Source of the DNA: Rhodanobacter sp. B05
GTDB taxonomy: Bacteria; Pseudomonadota; Gammaproteobacteria; Xanthomonadales; Rhodanobacteraceae
DNA: 64,000 nt
Assembly: GCF_002001085.1 (NCBI RefSeq)
Contig: NZ_MUNU01000003.1
Coordinates: 1-64,000 of the forward strand
Direction of reading: 5' to 3'
The notes under the pieces are model-generated. The model saw nothing but the letters and a program-made list of their open reading frames with translations. It was not told where the DNA came from and did no database searches. Each line of letters starts with the position of its first letter. The first letter of the stretch is position 1. The position numbers were made by a program, and so were the translations under genes. Shown here piece by piece: positions 15,239 to 23,942 of this stretch.

Positions 15239-16027
15239 ATGCCCACGCCGATTGAAGTCCTGCTCGATCCGGTCTCCCTGACCGTTTTCGCCATCTACGC
15301 GACGCTGATCCTCTGGGAGCATTGCTTCCCGGCGCGCGAACTGCCCCGGGCGCCGGCATGGCGCATGCGCGGACTTGCCGCGTTCATCCTCTTTCTCGCG
15401 CTGTCCACGTACCTGCCGCTGCTATGGACCGAATACCTGTTGCCGTGGCAGTTGTTCGACCTCAGCCATCTCGGCATTGCGACCGGCGCCCTCGTCGGCG
15501 TCCTCGTCTACGAATGCATCGGCTACTTCTACCACCGCGGCATGCACGCCTCCGACCTGCTGTGGCGTGGCCTGCACCAGATGCACCACAGCGCCGAGCG
15601 CATCGATGCCTGGAGTGCGTACTGGTTCCACCCGTTCGACATGATCGGCTGGACCGTCATGTCGAGCCTCGCGCTGACGCTCGTGGTCGGCCTGTCCACG
15701 TCGGCGACGACGGCTGCCCTGCTTGTCTTCACGCTGCTGTCGATCTTCCAGCACACCAATGTGCGCACGCCGCGCTGGCTCGGCTACATCGTCCAGCGTC
15801 CCGAGAGCCACTCCTGGCACCATGCGCGCGGACGGCACCGCAACAACTATGCCGATGTGCCGCTGTTCGACATCCTGTTCGGTACCTTCGACAACCCGCA
15901 CGACTTCGCCCCGGCGACGGGGTTCTACGATGGTGCCTCGTCGCGCATCGGCGACATGCTGCTGTTCCGCGAGGTCTCGGTGAATCCGCTCACGCACGAG
16001 AATCCGCAGGGCGCTGCTTTGCCGTAG
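15239..16027 (+). CDS. Sterol desaturase / fatty-acid hydroxylase family membrane protein
   Basis: The 262-aa integral membrane di-iron protein has the histidine boxes of this family: HRGMH, HQMHHS and HSWHHARGRHRNNY, plus an isolated His in WFHPFD. Hydrophobic segments flank the boxes. It would hydroxylate or desaturate a lipid chain in the inner membrane with O2. It faces the GlxA-type regulator across 92 bp, which implies regulated expression. The exact lipid cannot be read from the sequence. Confidence 0.88.
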   Translation: MPTPIEVLLDPVSLTVFAIYATLILWEHCFPARELPRAPAWRMRGLAAFILFLALSTYLPLLWTEYLLPWQLFDLSHLGIATGALVGVLVYECIGYFYHRGMHASDLLWRGLHQMHHSAERIDAWSAYWFHPFDMIGWTVMSSLALTLVVGLSTSATTAALLVFTLLSIFQHTNVRTPRWLGYIVQRPESHSWHHARGRHRNNYADVPLFDILFGTFDNPHDFAPATGFYDGASSRIGDMLLFREVSVNPLTHENPQGAALP

Positions 16028-16207
16028 CCGATGCAGTAGCCGCGGCTCTGCGCAATAAGTGGGTCGGAGCCCGTTACATCCAAAGAGTCCGGGATATGGG
16101 AACCCGGCATGCGCAGCTGGCGATTGCCTGGGTGGGCAACGGCCAGGCACGTGCGGAGCGGGGCCGACCCGGCTATCGTGCTGTTCTGATCATGCACAAA
16201 CACCTTG

Positions 16208-16480
16208 ATGAAAAGCTACGAGCCACCCCTCACCACGAATCCGCACGCTCCCCTCTACCGCGTCGATAAAGGGATCAAGGCAGCCCAGCAACGGCTGGAT
16301 GCCGCTATCGATGCCAAGCGCCATCACACCAGCCAGAATCTGGCCCACGAAGTGATCACGGAGGCGCGCGAAGGACTCAAAAAGTCGGAGCAGTTGCGTG
16401 TGCTCAAGATCAAGGAACTCGCGCAGAGGGCGGCGGAGACCGGGGCGGCTGTGGACGGACGAAGCTGGGACTCAGAGTGA
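16208..16480 (+). CDS. Small hypothetical protein, 90 aa
   Basis: ATG at 16208 gives a charged, helical, cytosolic protein beginning MKSYEPPLTTNPHAPLYRVD, followed by a long Lys/Glu/Ala-rich helix that could form a coiled coil (about 22-80). It ends 12 bp before the convergent GST stop. I recognise no family. Codon use looks like that of the neighbouring genes, which is the main reason to keep it. The 180 bp before it contains nothing else. Confidence 0.45.
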   Translation: MKSYEPPLTTNPHAPLYRVDKGIKAAQQRLDAAIDAKRHHTSQNLAHEVITEAREGLKKSEQLRVLKIKELAQRAAETGAAVDGRSWDSE

Positions 16481-16492
16481 GGTGGCCCCTTT

Positions 16493-17140
16493 TCATTGAG
16501 CCTTGCCAGTGAACACCGCCAACTGAGCGGCGAAAGCGCGCTTGAATGCAGGCCGTGCTTCGCCACGGGCGACATAGGCGGCGAGGTTCGGGTACTCGTC
16601 CAGCATCCCCGATGCTTTCAACCGGAGCAGCACCCCTGCCATCATCAGGTCGCCCGCGCTGAACGCACCGTCGAGCCAGTCGGCCTCGCCGAGGCGATCG
16701 GACAGTTCGCCCAGGCGGGCACGGATGCGATCCTTGATGAGCGGCAGGCGCTGCTCGGACCAGGGCTTGTCGCTCTCCAGGAACTTGGCGGTCTGGAGTT
16801 CGAGGATCGGCGGCTCCACCGTGTTGAGCGAGGCAAACATCCATGTGATCGCGCGCGCCCGGGCATTGGCATCTTCCGGCAGCAGGCCCGCATGGCGCTC
16901 CGCGATATGCAACACGATGGCGCCCGACTCGAACAGGGCGAGATCGCCTTCTTCATAGGTGGGGATCTGCCCGAAGGGATGCAGCGCCCGGTGCGCGGTT
17001 TCCTTCATCGCACTGAACGAGAGCAGACGAACCGTGTAAGGCTGGCCCACTTCTTCCAGCGCCCAGCGAACGCGCATGTCGCGCGCGAGTCCTCGGCCGC
17101 GATCGGGCGAACTTTCAAAGGCGGTGATGGTGGGGATCAT
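16493..17140 (-). CDS. Glutathione S-transferase family protein
   Basis: ATG at 17138-17140 gives 215 aa. The N-terminal thioredoxin-like domain includes RVRWALEEVGQPYTVRLL, the cis-Pro region FGQIPTYEEGDLALFESGAI, and the Glu-Ser pair that contacts glutathione. The helical domain includes ITWMFASLNTVEPPILEL. A paralogue is encoded at 27960-28613 and shares these motifs. It would conjugate or reduce small electrophiles using glutathione in the cytosol. A TTG at 17150-17152 is an alternative start. Confidence 0.9.
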   Translation of the reverse strand: MIPTITAFESSPDRGRGLARDMRVRWALEEVGQPYTVRLLSFSAMKETAHRALHPFGQIPTYEEGDLALFESGAIVLHIAERHAGLLPEDANARARAITWMFASLNTVEPPILELQTAKFLESDKPWSEQRLPLIKDRIRARLGELSDRLGEADWLDGAFSAGDLMMAGVLLRLKASGMLDEYPNLAAYVARGEARPAFKRAFAAQLAVFTGKAQ

Positions 17141-17317
17141 GGGAACGCTCAAGGTGATTGCATGACGTCATGGGAAAACAGGGCGGATTGGCTTGATTGA
17201 ATAGTTGGCCGTACTTGATTGGAGCGATGCACGAAATCGGCAAGCACGGCGCCGCCGGTTGAGCATCCGGTGCACGCGGTTGTCAGGCCGCATGGTATTC
17301 GTGGTTGAACATGCAGG

Positions 17318-17722
17318 TCATTTCTGTTCCGGCATGGCGCTCATGTGGAAGATCCCCCACCCATGGCCGTCCGGGTCGACAAAGCTGTGCGAGTAAATGA
17401 AGCCGAGATCTTCCGGCTCGTCGTAGGTCGAACCGCCCGCGGCAAGCGCTTTGGCAACGAGGCCATCCACCTCATCACGACTCTCGCAACTTAGGTTGAG
17501 CAAAACTTCGACGGCCTTGCTGGTGTCGCAGATGGCCTTGGGCGTGAAGTCACGAAACCTGACGTGCGTAAGCAACATGACGGAAATCGTGTCGCTGACG
17601 ACGATGCATGTGCCAGTGTCGTTGGTGAACTGCAGGTTTTGTGAAAAACCGAGTGACTTGAAGAAGGCGATTGACTTCGGGAGGTCGGCGACAGGGAGGT
17701 TGATGAATACTTGTTTGCTCAC
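17318..17722 (-). CDS. VOC-family (glyoxalase/bleomycin-resistance fold) protein
   Basis: The GTG at 17720-17722 has AAAGGAG seven bases upstream on the minus strand, which fixes the start; the frame beyond it is non-coding. The 134-aa product begins MSKQVFINLPVADLPKSIAF and holds one pair of beta-alpha-beta-beta-beta modules, with Asp/Glu residues at SFVDPDGHGWGIFHM typical of this family. Its closest type is the YaeR/extradiol-like group. The substrate is unknown. Confidence 0.85.
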   Translation of the reverse strand: MSKQVFINLPVADLPKSIAFFKSLGFSQNLQFTNDTGTCIVVSDTISVMLLTHVRFRDFTPKAICDTSKAVEVLLNLSCESRDEVDGLVAKALAAGGSTYDEPEDLGFIYSHSFVDPDGHGWGIFHMSAMPEQK

Positions 17723-17775
17723 GGATTTCTCCTTTGTGTTGTTGGTTGCGATGATGTGCGGTGCGGCCTGGCCCC

Positions 17776-17893
17776 CACATGTCCCTGGACTTCCTCGCGC
17801 CTCAAAGCCGTGGCCATCCATGGCCACTTTTCGCGAGCAGCCTTCGGCTTGCGCTCAGAACCTGCCCCGGACCCGATCCGGGGACGAACGGGC
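17776..17893 (+). repeat. Dispersed repeat, copy 3 (divergent)
   Basis: Shares CATGTCC-TGGACTTCCTCG, the GTGGCCATCCATGGCCAC palindrome, GCTCAGAACCTGCCCCGGAC and the GGGGACGAACGGGC end with copies 1 and 2. It lies between the two VOC genes and ends a few bases before the stop of the downstream one. Confidence 0.75.
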
Positions 17894-17898
17894 GTTCG

Positions 17899-18378
17899 TC
17901 AGCCGCGCCGCGCGGCCTCGATTGCGGCGATGTCGATTTTCGTCATTGTCATCATCGCGTCGAACGCGCGCTTGGCGACGGCAGGGTCCGGGTCGGTGAA
18001 CGCGGCGGTCAGGACGCGCGGGGTGATCTGCCACGACAGCCCCCACTTGTCCTTGCACCAGCCGCAGACGCTGGCCTGGCCGCCGTTGTCGATGATCGTG
18101 TTCCACAGGCGGTCGGTTTCGGCCTGGTCGTCGGTCGCCACCTGGAACGAGAACGCATCGGTATGCGGAACCCCGGGGCCGCCGTTCAAGCCCAGGCACG
18201 GAATGCCCATGATGGTGAACTCGACCGTCAGCACATCGCCCTGCTTGCCGGCAGGGTAGTCGCCTGGAGCACGATGGACAGCGCCCACGGCGCTGTCCGG
18301 GAACGTCCTGGCGTAGAACGTGGCGGCATCCAGCGCGGTGCCGTCATACCAGAGGCAAATCGTGTTCTTGCTGACCAT
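17899..18378 (-). CDS. PhnB-like VOC-family protein
   Basis: The 159-aa protein begins MVSKNTICLWYDGTALDAA; GGAGAACCCGC precedes its ATG. The pattern FYARTFPDSAVG, LTVEFTIMGIPCLGLNGGP and FQVATDDQAETDRLW, with CGWCKDKWGLSWQITP, is that of the 3-demethylubiquinone-methyltransferase-like (PhnB/YjdN) subgroup of VOC proteins. These are often misannotated as methyltransferases and their function is not established. It stands alone on the minus strand. Confidence 0.85.
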   Translation of the reverse strand: MVSKNTICLWYDGTALDAATFYARTFPDSAVGAVHRAPGDYPAGKQGDVLTVEFTIMGIPCLGLNGGPGVPHTDAFSFQVATDDQAETDRLWNTIIDNGGQASVCGWCKDKWGLSWQITPRVLTAAFTDPDPAVAKRAFDAMMTMTKIDIAAIEAARRG

Positions 18379-18557
18379 GCGGGTTCTCCGGGTTCAGGGC
18401 GGGGAGGGTGCCCTTCATTCTCTTCGACGAACGACCGGCGCGCAGATCGACACGCAAAACTCGGGTCAGTCCAATTGTTGGCGAAAAGTGTTTGCGATTC
18501 CGGGGATGGATCGGGACCATCTGCATCGTCCCACGCGAAGCCGGCATCACCGCATGG

Positions 18558-19403
18558 CTACCTACGGCGCTTGGCCGCATACATCGCGCGGTCGGCGTGC
18601 GTCAGCAGGGCGTCCGGGTCGCTGCCGTCTGCCGGGAAACAGGCAATGCCGATGCTGGCATCCAGCCGGAACAAGCCATCGGGCAGCGTGTACGGAGGGC
18701 TCAGCCGGGCACGGATACCGTCGGCAATGGCCTGGGCTGCCCTGATATCCCTGCAGCCGGGCAGCAACGCCACAAACTCGTCGCCACCGACACGGGCGAC
18801 GAGGTCGCCTTGTCGAAGGCTTTGCTGAAGCCGCTGTGCGACCTCGTGCAGCACGCGGTCGCCGGCGTCGTGCCCGCACCGATCGTTGACTTCCTTGAAG
18901 CCGTCCAGGTCCAGGTAGAGCACAGACAACCCATCGCCGGTTTGCGTCGCGTGGGTGATGGCGTATTGCAGTTCGCTCCGCAACCGGCGGCGGTTGGGTA
19001 ATCCGGTCAACGAGTCGTGGCTGGCGCGATGCTCAAGCTCGCGCTCGGCGTGGCGCAGCTCGGTCACCTCGTGGGCCACCCCGATACGCACGCCGTGCTC
19101 GGGCAGCCAGCGGGCCGACCATTGAATGTCCACGCTGTGACCATGCTTGTGGATATAGCGATTGCGGAAGTGGCGCTGCAGCTCTCCAGCCGTTACATGT
19201 GCGGCCTGCTGCATGGTCGCCGCGCGGTCGTCGGGATGGACCAGCTCGAATATTCGCCGACCAAGTACTTCATCGGGGGTGTAGCCGAGGATGCGCTCGA
19301 AGCTCGCATTGACGTACAGGAGATGGCCTTCGGCATCGACGACGCAGACTGCATCGGGCATCAGGTCGAGTACTTCGGCGAGCGGAGGCAATTTCGGGAT
19401 CAT
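18558..19403 (-). CDS. PAS-GGDEF diguanylate cyclase
   Basis: ATG at 19401-19403 gives 281 aa. Residues about 8-115 form a PAS domain (VDAEGHLLYVNASFERILGY, HPDDRAATM) and residues 120-281 a GGDEF domain. SHDSLTGLPNRRRL and the active-site RVGGDEFVALLPG are intact, so synthesis of c-di-GMP is expected. No RxxD inhibitory site is evident five residues before GGDEF. There is no membrane span, so the sensor is cytosolic. The gene is not part of an obvious operon. Confidence 0.9.
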   Translation of the reverse strand: MIPKLPPLAEVLDLMPDAVCVVDAEGHLLYVNASFERILGYTPDEVLGRRIFELVHPDDRAATMQQAAHVTAGELQRHFRNRYIHKHGHSVDIQWSARWLPEHGVRIGVAHEVTELRHAERELEHRASHDSLTGLPNRRRLRSELQYAITHATQTGDGLSVLYLDLDGFKEVNDRCGHDAGDRVLHEVAQRLQQSLRQGDLVARVGGDEFVALLPGCRDIRAAQAIADGIRARLSPPYTLPDGLFRLDASIGIACFPADGSDPDALLTHADRAMYAAKRRR

Positions 19404-19479
19404 GATGTTGCCGGGCTGGTGGCGGTGCCGTGCTGCAGTGTCGGTATGGTAGCGTCTGGGAAACCACGGGAGATGGAGG

Positions 19480-19857
19480 TCATGCGCCACCCACCCCGGG
19501 AAAAGGCCGGAGTCGAAGGACACCCGCCTGATCGAAAAGCGGGATTCCGTGCCGATCCGGTTTCAAGACCACAGCCAGAGGGCTGTTTGTCACGCTGACC
19601 GCGATCAGCCATGAGAGCAGTAGCTCGAAGCGCATCTGAGCCTTCACGTGCTGGAGCGCACGCCTGGCGTGGTCGGGCTGACGCTGATCCAGGCGGCGAT
19701 CGCTGTCGTCGAGTGCGGTGCCGGCGCGAATTTCTTCGACGTTCGACGGTGGGTGCATGTCGTCTCCTTCGAGGAAATCCCAGCCCGGCGTCGCGGCCAG
19801 CGCTTGCCCGAAGCTCGATTTGCCGTTGCCGAACGCGCTCGTCACCACAATCACCAT
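19480..19857 (-). pseudogene. Gluconokinase-like gene, 5' fragment
   Basis: The first 57 residues are a good gluconokinase N-terminus: P-loop SAFGNGKSSFGQAL, then FLEGDDMHPPSNVEEIRAGT and ALDDSDRR. In the family the next residues should be PWLD followed by a CSALK motif. Here the frame continues with unrelated sequence (RLDQRQPDHARRALQHVKAQ) and stops at 19480, and neither of the other two minus-strand frames restores the missing part. It appears to be a truncated, probably inactive gene, with a few bases lost around 19690. Confidence 0.55.
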
Positions 19858-19919
19858 GGACCTTCCTTAGCCAGTGCGAGCGCTGGGTCGCGCTTGTTTC
19901 GAGGCCGATGCATTTAGGT

Positions 19920-20720
19920 TCATGGCCTCGTTTTTCCGTCCTCTTGAAGCGAAGGCAGTTGATGCCAGCCGGCATCACGCGCCGCGCGCTCCTGCTGCGC
20001 ATCGAAGACGTCGCCGCGCAGACGCGCGTCGACCGCGGCCTCCACCGCGGGCGGCAAGGTACTCGCCGCCTGGCGCAGTTCGCCGCCTTCCGACGGGGCC
20101 ATCGCGCTGAGCACGAGCAACGCCCAGCCCGCATTTTCGTGGCAGGCAAGGCCGGCTCGCGCCGGCGGGGCGCGCAGCACGAAGGTGCGGCAGATGCGCC
20201 CGTCGGTACTGCGGAAACTCAGGCCGATGGCGACCGGGGCATGCGCATCCGGTTCGCTCGCCAGCGCCTCGTCGAGCGCATGGGTCAAGGTGCCCGCGGC
20301 GAATGATTGGCCGCCCTGCATGCGCACCATGTCGCCGCCGGGCTGCCACCACCACCACAAAGCCACGGCGAGCAGCGCCACCGATGCGGCCAGCGCGGCA
20401 CCTGGCACAAACCGGCGACGGATCGCACGGCGGCGGGTCGCGCCCGTGCCATGTCGGCCCGCAGGCATGCCGAGCCGCGTGGCCGCTATCGCGGTCTGCG
20501 CGGATGGCGGCTGCAACAAGGCGGACAGGTGCGCCGGCACCGGCTCGTCAAGCACCGGATCGAATGCGGCGCGTAGCTGCGCACGCACGTCGCGCGCGTG
20601 CTGCACGCGGCGGGCGAGCACGGCGTCGTGCGCCAGCGCGGCGTCGATCCGTGCGCTACCCGCCGCATCGAGTTCGCCGTCCACGTAAGCCTGCAAGGTG
20701 TCGTCGTCGATCGGGTTCAT
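19920..20720 (-). CDS. Membrane anti-sigma factor
   Basis: The 266-aa product has an N-terminal zinc-free anti-sigma-like helical region (IDDDTLQAYVDGELDAAGSA), a single membrane span around residues 106-126 (AALAASVALLAVALWWWW) and a 140-residue periplasmic domain with two cysteines. Its ATG overlaps the sigma factor stop (ATGA, 20717-20720), so it is co-translated with that gene. It probably holds the ECF factor at the membrane until a periplasmic signal arrives; the divergent protease is a candidate regulon member. Confidence 0.85.
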   Translation of the reverse strand: MNPIDDDTLQAYVDGELDAAGSARIDAALAHDAVLARRVQHARDVRAQLRAAFDPVLDEPVPAHLSALLQPPSAQTAIAATRLGMPAGRHGTGATRRRAIRRRFVPGAALAASVALLAVALWWWWQPGGDMVRMQGGQSFAAGTLTHALDEALASEPDAHAPVAIGLSFRSTDGRICRTFVLRAPPARAGLACHENAGWALLVLSAMAPSEGGELRQAASTLPPAVEAAVDARLRGDVFDAQQERAARDAGWHQLPSLQEDGKTRP

Positions 20721-21208
20721 GTGTCTTTCCCAAGATGGGCCTGCAAGGTGGCGCGGGCGCGGGCCAGGCGGCTGGTGACGGTGCCCACCGGCACTTCCAG
20801 CAACGCGGCGGCCTCGCCGTATGACATGCCCTCGACCAGCACCAGGGCCACCACTTCGCGATGGTCCGGCGCGAGCGCTGCCAGTGCCATTGCCAGTTCC
20901 AGTTGTTGCGCCGGCTGTGTACTGGCGCGGTCGGCAGCCATCTCACCAGCTTCCTCGGGCGCGAACAGGTGTTGTGCCCGGCCGCGTGCACGCAGCTCGT
21001 CCCGCCAGGCGTTGCGCGCGATCGCGAATACCCACTTGTCCAGCGCGGCATCCGGCTGCCACTGCGCGGACCGGGCCAGTGCGCGCTCCAGCACGATCTG
21101 CACCAGGTCGTCGGCATCGGCAACCTGTCCTGCCAGCGCCCGCGCCAGGCGACGCAGGCGCGGCAACAGCGGGATCAGTCCTTCGCGCACGGCATCGCTC
21201 GAATTCAC
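20717..21208 (-). CDS. ECF-type RNA polymerase sigma factor
   Basis: The 163-aa protein has region 2 (LARALAGQVADADDLVQIVL, then DKWVFAIARNAWRDELRA) and region 4 (LAPDHREVVALVLVEGMSYG, VPVGTVTSRLARARATLQAH), with no region 3. It starts at the ATG at 21206-21208, 121 bp from the divergent S8 protease. The sigma and anti-sigma genes overlap by four bases. ECF factors normally direct their own operon, and the shared intergenic space suggests control of the protease. Confidence 0.92.
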   Translation of the reverse strand: MNSSDAVREGLIPLLPRLRRLARALAGQVADADDLVQIVLERALARSAQWQPDAALDKWVFAIARNAWRDELRARGRAQHLFAPEEAGEMAADRASTQPAQQLELAMALAALAPDHREVVALVLVEGMSYGEAAALLEVPVGTVTSRLARARATLQAHLGKDT

Positions 21209-21329
21209 GCATCACCTTCCATTACGCCTGGAGGGGAGGATTCCTTCCCTCGTGCGCATCGGCGCAGTCCGAGGGCGTAAAGCGGGCCCATGCTAGCATC
21301 CGGCCCCGTTGCTCCCGAGGCCGTTGGCC
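21209..21329. promoter_or_regulatory. Divergent promoter region, sigma operon and S8 protease
   Basis: This 121-bp spacer must hold both promoters. It contains the imperfect dyad GAGGGGAGGATTCCTTCCCTC at about 21232-21252, which could be an operator or part of an ECF promoter. No clear -35/-10 pair is recognised. The protease ribosome site CCGAGG is at 21315-21320. Confidence 0.35.
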
Positions 21330-22577
21330 ATGTCTCTGCGCCGTCCGTTCGCCGTGCTCGTTCCGCTGCTGGCCATCGCATTTGCGGTGGCCGGTGCGAT
21401 GCCTGCGCAGGCGCAGGTGCTCGGCCCGGTGCAGGGTCTGCCCGGCGTGCAGGTTCCCGGCGTGGGCTTGCCCGTTGTCGCTCCCGCGCAGCCCCTGCGC
21501 AGCGTCGACGATCTGCTGCGGGGGTCACTGGCCGTCACGCGAAGGTTGCAGATCGACGCGCTGCTGCGCGAAGAACCCAGGCGCGTTGGCATCGACCCCC
21601 ACGGTGCGCCGATCCTGCGCCACGAATTTCTCGCCATGGGTCTGTCGGACGCGCAACTCGATGCCGTGCGGGCGTCAGGTTTCAGCGTGGCTCGCGAAAC
21701 CCCGGCGGACGCGACGCTGGGCCTGGATTTCGTAGTCCTGCACGACACCCGCAGTCGCAGCACGGCCAGGGCCATGCGCGCCTTGCAGCGAGCCGCACCG
21801 GACGCGACGTTCACCTACCAGCACCTCTACCTGCCCGCGGGCCAGGGCGAGGTGGCCCGCGCAACCAGCTCGGCGGCTCCATCGTCCGGCGCAGCGACAC
21901 GACGCGTGGGACTGATCGATGGCGGCGTCGACCCGGCCGATCCCGCGCTGGCGCGTGCGCACATCGAACGGCATGGCTGCAGCACGACGAATCCGTCGCG
22001 GCACGGCACCGCGGTCGCCGCGCGCCTCGTCGACGGTGATCCGGTCACGCTGTATGCCGCCGACCTGTGGTGCGGCGACGCGGTCGGCGGCGCCATCTCG
22101 AATCTCGTGGACGCGCTCGCGTGGATGGCGCGCGAACGCGTGGCGGTGATCAACATCAGCCTGGTCGGACCCGACAACCCGGTGCTCGCGCGCGCGGTGC
22201 AGGCGATGATCGCGCGTGGCCACGTGCTGGTCAGCGCAGTCGGCAACGATGGACCCGCGGCACCGCCGCTGTTCCCGGCGGCCTATCCGGACGTGATCGG
22301 TGTCAGCGGTGTCGACGCGCATGATCGCGTGCTGCCCGAGTCCGGCAGCGGCGACCAGGTGGATTTCTGCGCGTCTGGTGTGGTCGGCAGCGGCCGCAAC
22401 GCATTGCGCGGTACTTCGTTCGCGGCGCCGATCGTGGCGCGAAAAGCCGCCCAATTGCTGGACGCGCCTCGCGATGGCGCTGCGGCGCAGGTGCAGCGAC
22501 AACTGGTCGGCGAGGCCCGCCACCTCGGCGCCCCGGGCCACGACCCGCGCTATGGCTACGGCCTGCTGTCGCCCTGA
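21330..22577 (+). CDS. Secreted subtilisin-like (S8) serine protease
   Basis: ATG 21330 with CCGAGG upstream gives 415 aa. A signal peptide (about 1-28) is cleaved at PAQA/QVLG. After a 165-residue pro-region the S8 triad is intact: Asp197 in GLIDGGVD, His225 in SRHGTAVAA and Ser363 in GTSFAAPIVA; Asn306 (AVGNDGP) forms the oxyanion hole. The mature N-terminus QVLGPVQGLPGVQVPGVGLP is low-complexity and resembles that of the next gene product. It is divergent from an ECF sigma/anti-sigma pair, which suggests stress-induced export. Confidence 0.92.
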   Translation: MSLRRPFAVLVPLLAIAFAVAGAMPAQAQVLGPVQGLPGVQVPGVGLPVVAPAQPLRSVDDLLRGSLAVTRRLQIDALLREEPRRVGIDPHGAPILRHEFLAMGLSDAQLDAVRASGFSVARETPADATLGLDFVVLHDTRSRSTARAMRALQRAAPDATFTYQHLYLPAGQGEVARATSSAAPSSGAATRRVGLIDGGVDPADPALARAHIERHGCSTTNPSRHGTAVAARLVDGDPVTLYAADLWCGDAVGGAISNLVDALAWMARERVAVINISLVGPDNPVLARAVQAMIARGHVLVSAVGNDGPAAPPLFPAAYPDVIGVSGVDAHDRVLPESGSGDQVDFCASGVVGSGRNALRGTSFAAPIVARKAAQLLDAPRDGAAAQVQRQLVGEARHLGAPGHDPRYGYGLLSP

Positions 22578-22682
22578 ATCTGAACGCGCCCCAACCGAAG
22601 CCTGCTGGCATGGAAGGATCCCCGGGGCGCGAACGTACAGGACCCCGGAAGCCGCGGATTCGCCGCAGGCAGGAGGTCCCCC

Positions 22683-23747
22683 ATGCGAAACACGACGCTC
22701 AACAACAAGACTTTCGGCATCACCTTGTTCGCCGGTGCCTTTGCCCTGGCCGTGATGGTCCCGGCGCACGCCCAGATTCTGGGTGGCGGTGCGCTTCCCG
22801 GTGGCATCACGGGTAGTGGCGGGTTGGCCGGTTCGCTCAATTCAACGATGGGCCAGATGGGTGGCCGGCTCGACGGTTCCGCGCGTGGCATGGGCAACCT
22901 CCATGCTCCCGACATCAACCAGCGGGCTGCCGCGCTGCGTGCGGAGCGCCTGCATCAACGCGCCACTTCGGCCGCCGCTTCGGCGACGGACACCGCTGCA
23001 CAAGCCACCCGCCAGGTGAACGGCCAGGCCGCTGCTGACGCCGCCGGCGGCCTCACCGGTGCGACTGGTGCCAGCGCCGGCAACGGCAACAGCAACAGCG
23101 CTGCGCTGGGCGGCACCGGGCAACTGGGCTCGTCGGCGGCGGGCGCAGTCGACACTTCAGGTGCACGCGATGCCGTAGCTGGCGCCGCGGGCCAGGCCGT
23201 CGGCCAGTCGCGTTCAGCCGTCTCGATGGCCAAACGCGGTGCCCAGGATGCGCTGAACCGCGCGCAAAACGTGGCCGGCGACGCGTCCGCGAATGCCGAA
23301 GGTGCGGCCGAAGGCTCGGCCACTGCCGGCCTGAGCGTGGCCCGGCAAGCCACCGCTACCGGCACCCAGTCGGCCCAAACCGCCGGCTCGCTCGGCACGG
23401 ACGCCGTCGGCGCCACGTCGCAGGCGACCTCGACCGGTGCGAGCACTGCAAACCGGTCGTCGGGTAACGCCGCGAATGCGCAGGCACCGACCACGCAACC
23501 GGGCCTGCTGTCGCCGACATCCAGTGCGTTGCGCGGCGCTGCTGACAAGACGGTCGACGTGTCCGGCTCGGGTGCAGCCAACGGCAACGCGAACGGCAAC
23601 GCCGGCTCGACCTCCGGCAGGGGTGGCTCGGCCAACGCCAGCGGCCGGGCCGGCGCCCGGGCCAGTGCCCACGGTTCCGCCCGCGACGGCATCTCGACTT
23701 CGGTGCAGCCCACCGGCGACGCCAGTGCGAATGCGCAACAGCACTGA
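22683..23747 (+). CDS. Exported Ala/Gly/Ser-rich low-complexity protein
   Basis: The 354-aa protein has a signal peptide of about 30 residues (cleavage at PAHA/QILGG) after a purine-rich AGGAGG ribosome site. The mature chain is dominated by Ala, Gly, Ser, Asn and Thr with scattered Gln and Arg, and has no Cys. It looks disordered or fibrous, with an amphipathic Ala-rich section (about 75-270). No family is recognised. It follows the S8 protease by 105 bp in the same direction and ends at a strong terminator, so the two are probably one operon; the protease may process it, but that is inference. Confidence 0.8.
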   Translation: MRNTTLNNKTFGITLFAGAFALAVMVPAHAQILGGGALPGGITGSGGLAGSLNSTMGQMGGRLDGSARGMGNLHAPDINQRAAALRAERLHQRATSAAASATDTAAQATRQVNGQAAADAAGGLTGATGASAGNGNSNSAALGGTGQLGSSAAGAVDTSGARDAVAGAAGQAVGQSRSAVSMAKRGAQDALNRAQNVAGDASANAEGAAEGSATAGLSVARQATATGTQSAQTAGSLGTDAVGATSQATSTGASTANRSSGNAANAQAPTTQPGLLSPTSSALRGAADKTVDVSGSGAANGNANGNAGSTSGRGGSANASGRAGARASAHGSARDGISTSVQPTGDASANAQQH

Positions 23748-23768
23748 ATTGCCAGCACCGGAAAAACC

Positions 23769-23800
23769 GGAGCCCCCGTTTGCGGGGGCTCCTCCGTTTC
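23769..23800 (+). terminator. Rho-independent terminator after the S8/Ala-Gly operon
   Basis: GGAGCCCCCGTTTGCGGGGG (23769-23788) is a perfect 10-bp stem with a 4-base loop, followed by TCCTCCGTTTCC. The U-run is weak. Confidence 0.7.
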
Positions 23801-23942
23801 CGGCCTACCCAATTTTGGGGCCCTCCGCCAGGGTGATCGACCGTGGCCGTGGGCGATCGCATCGACTTGATCTTGCGAAACAGCCACCTGGATTTCCGTT
23901 CGCGCGGGAATAACGCCATCAGGGCCGAGGGCCGCCTGCAAG

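Noticed and set aside
22955-23941. Open minus-strand frame of 328 codons antisense to the Ala/Gly-rich protein
   Set aside because: The plus strand has a signal peptide, ribosome site and terminator; the antisense frame has none.
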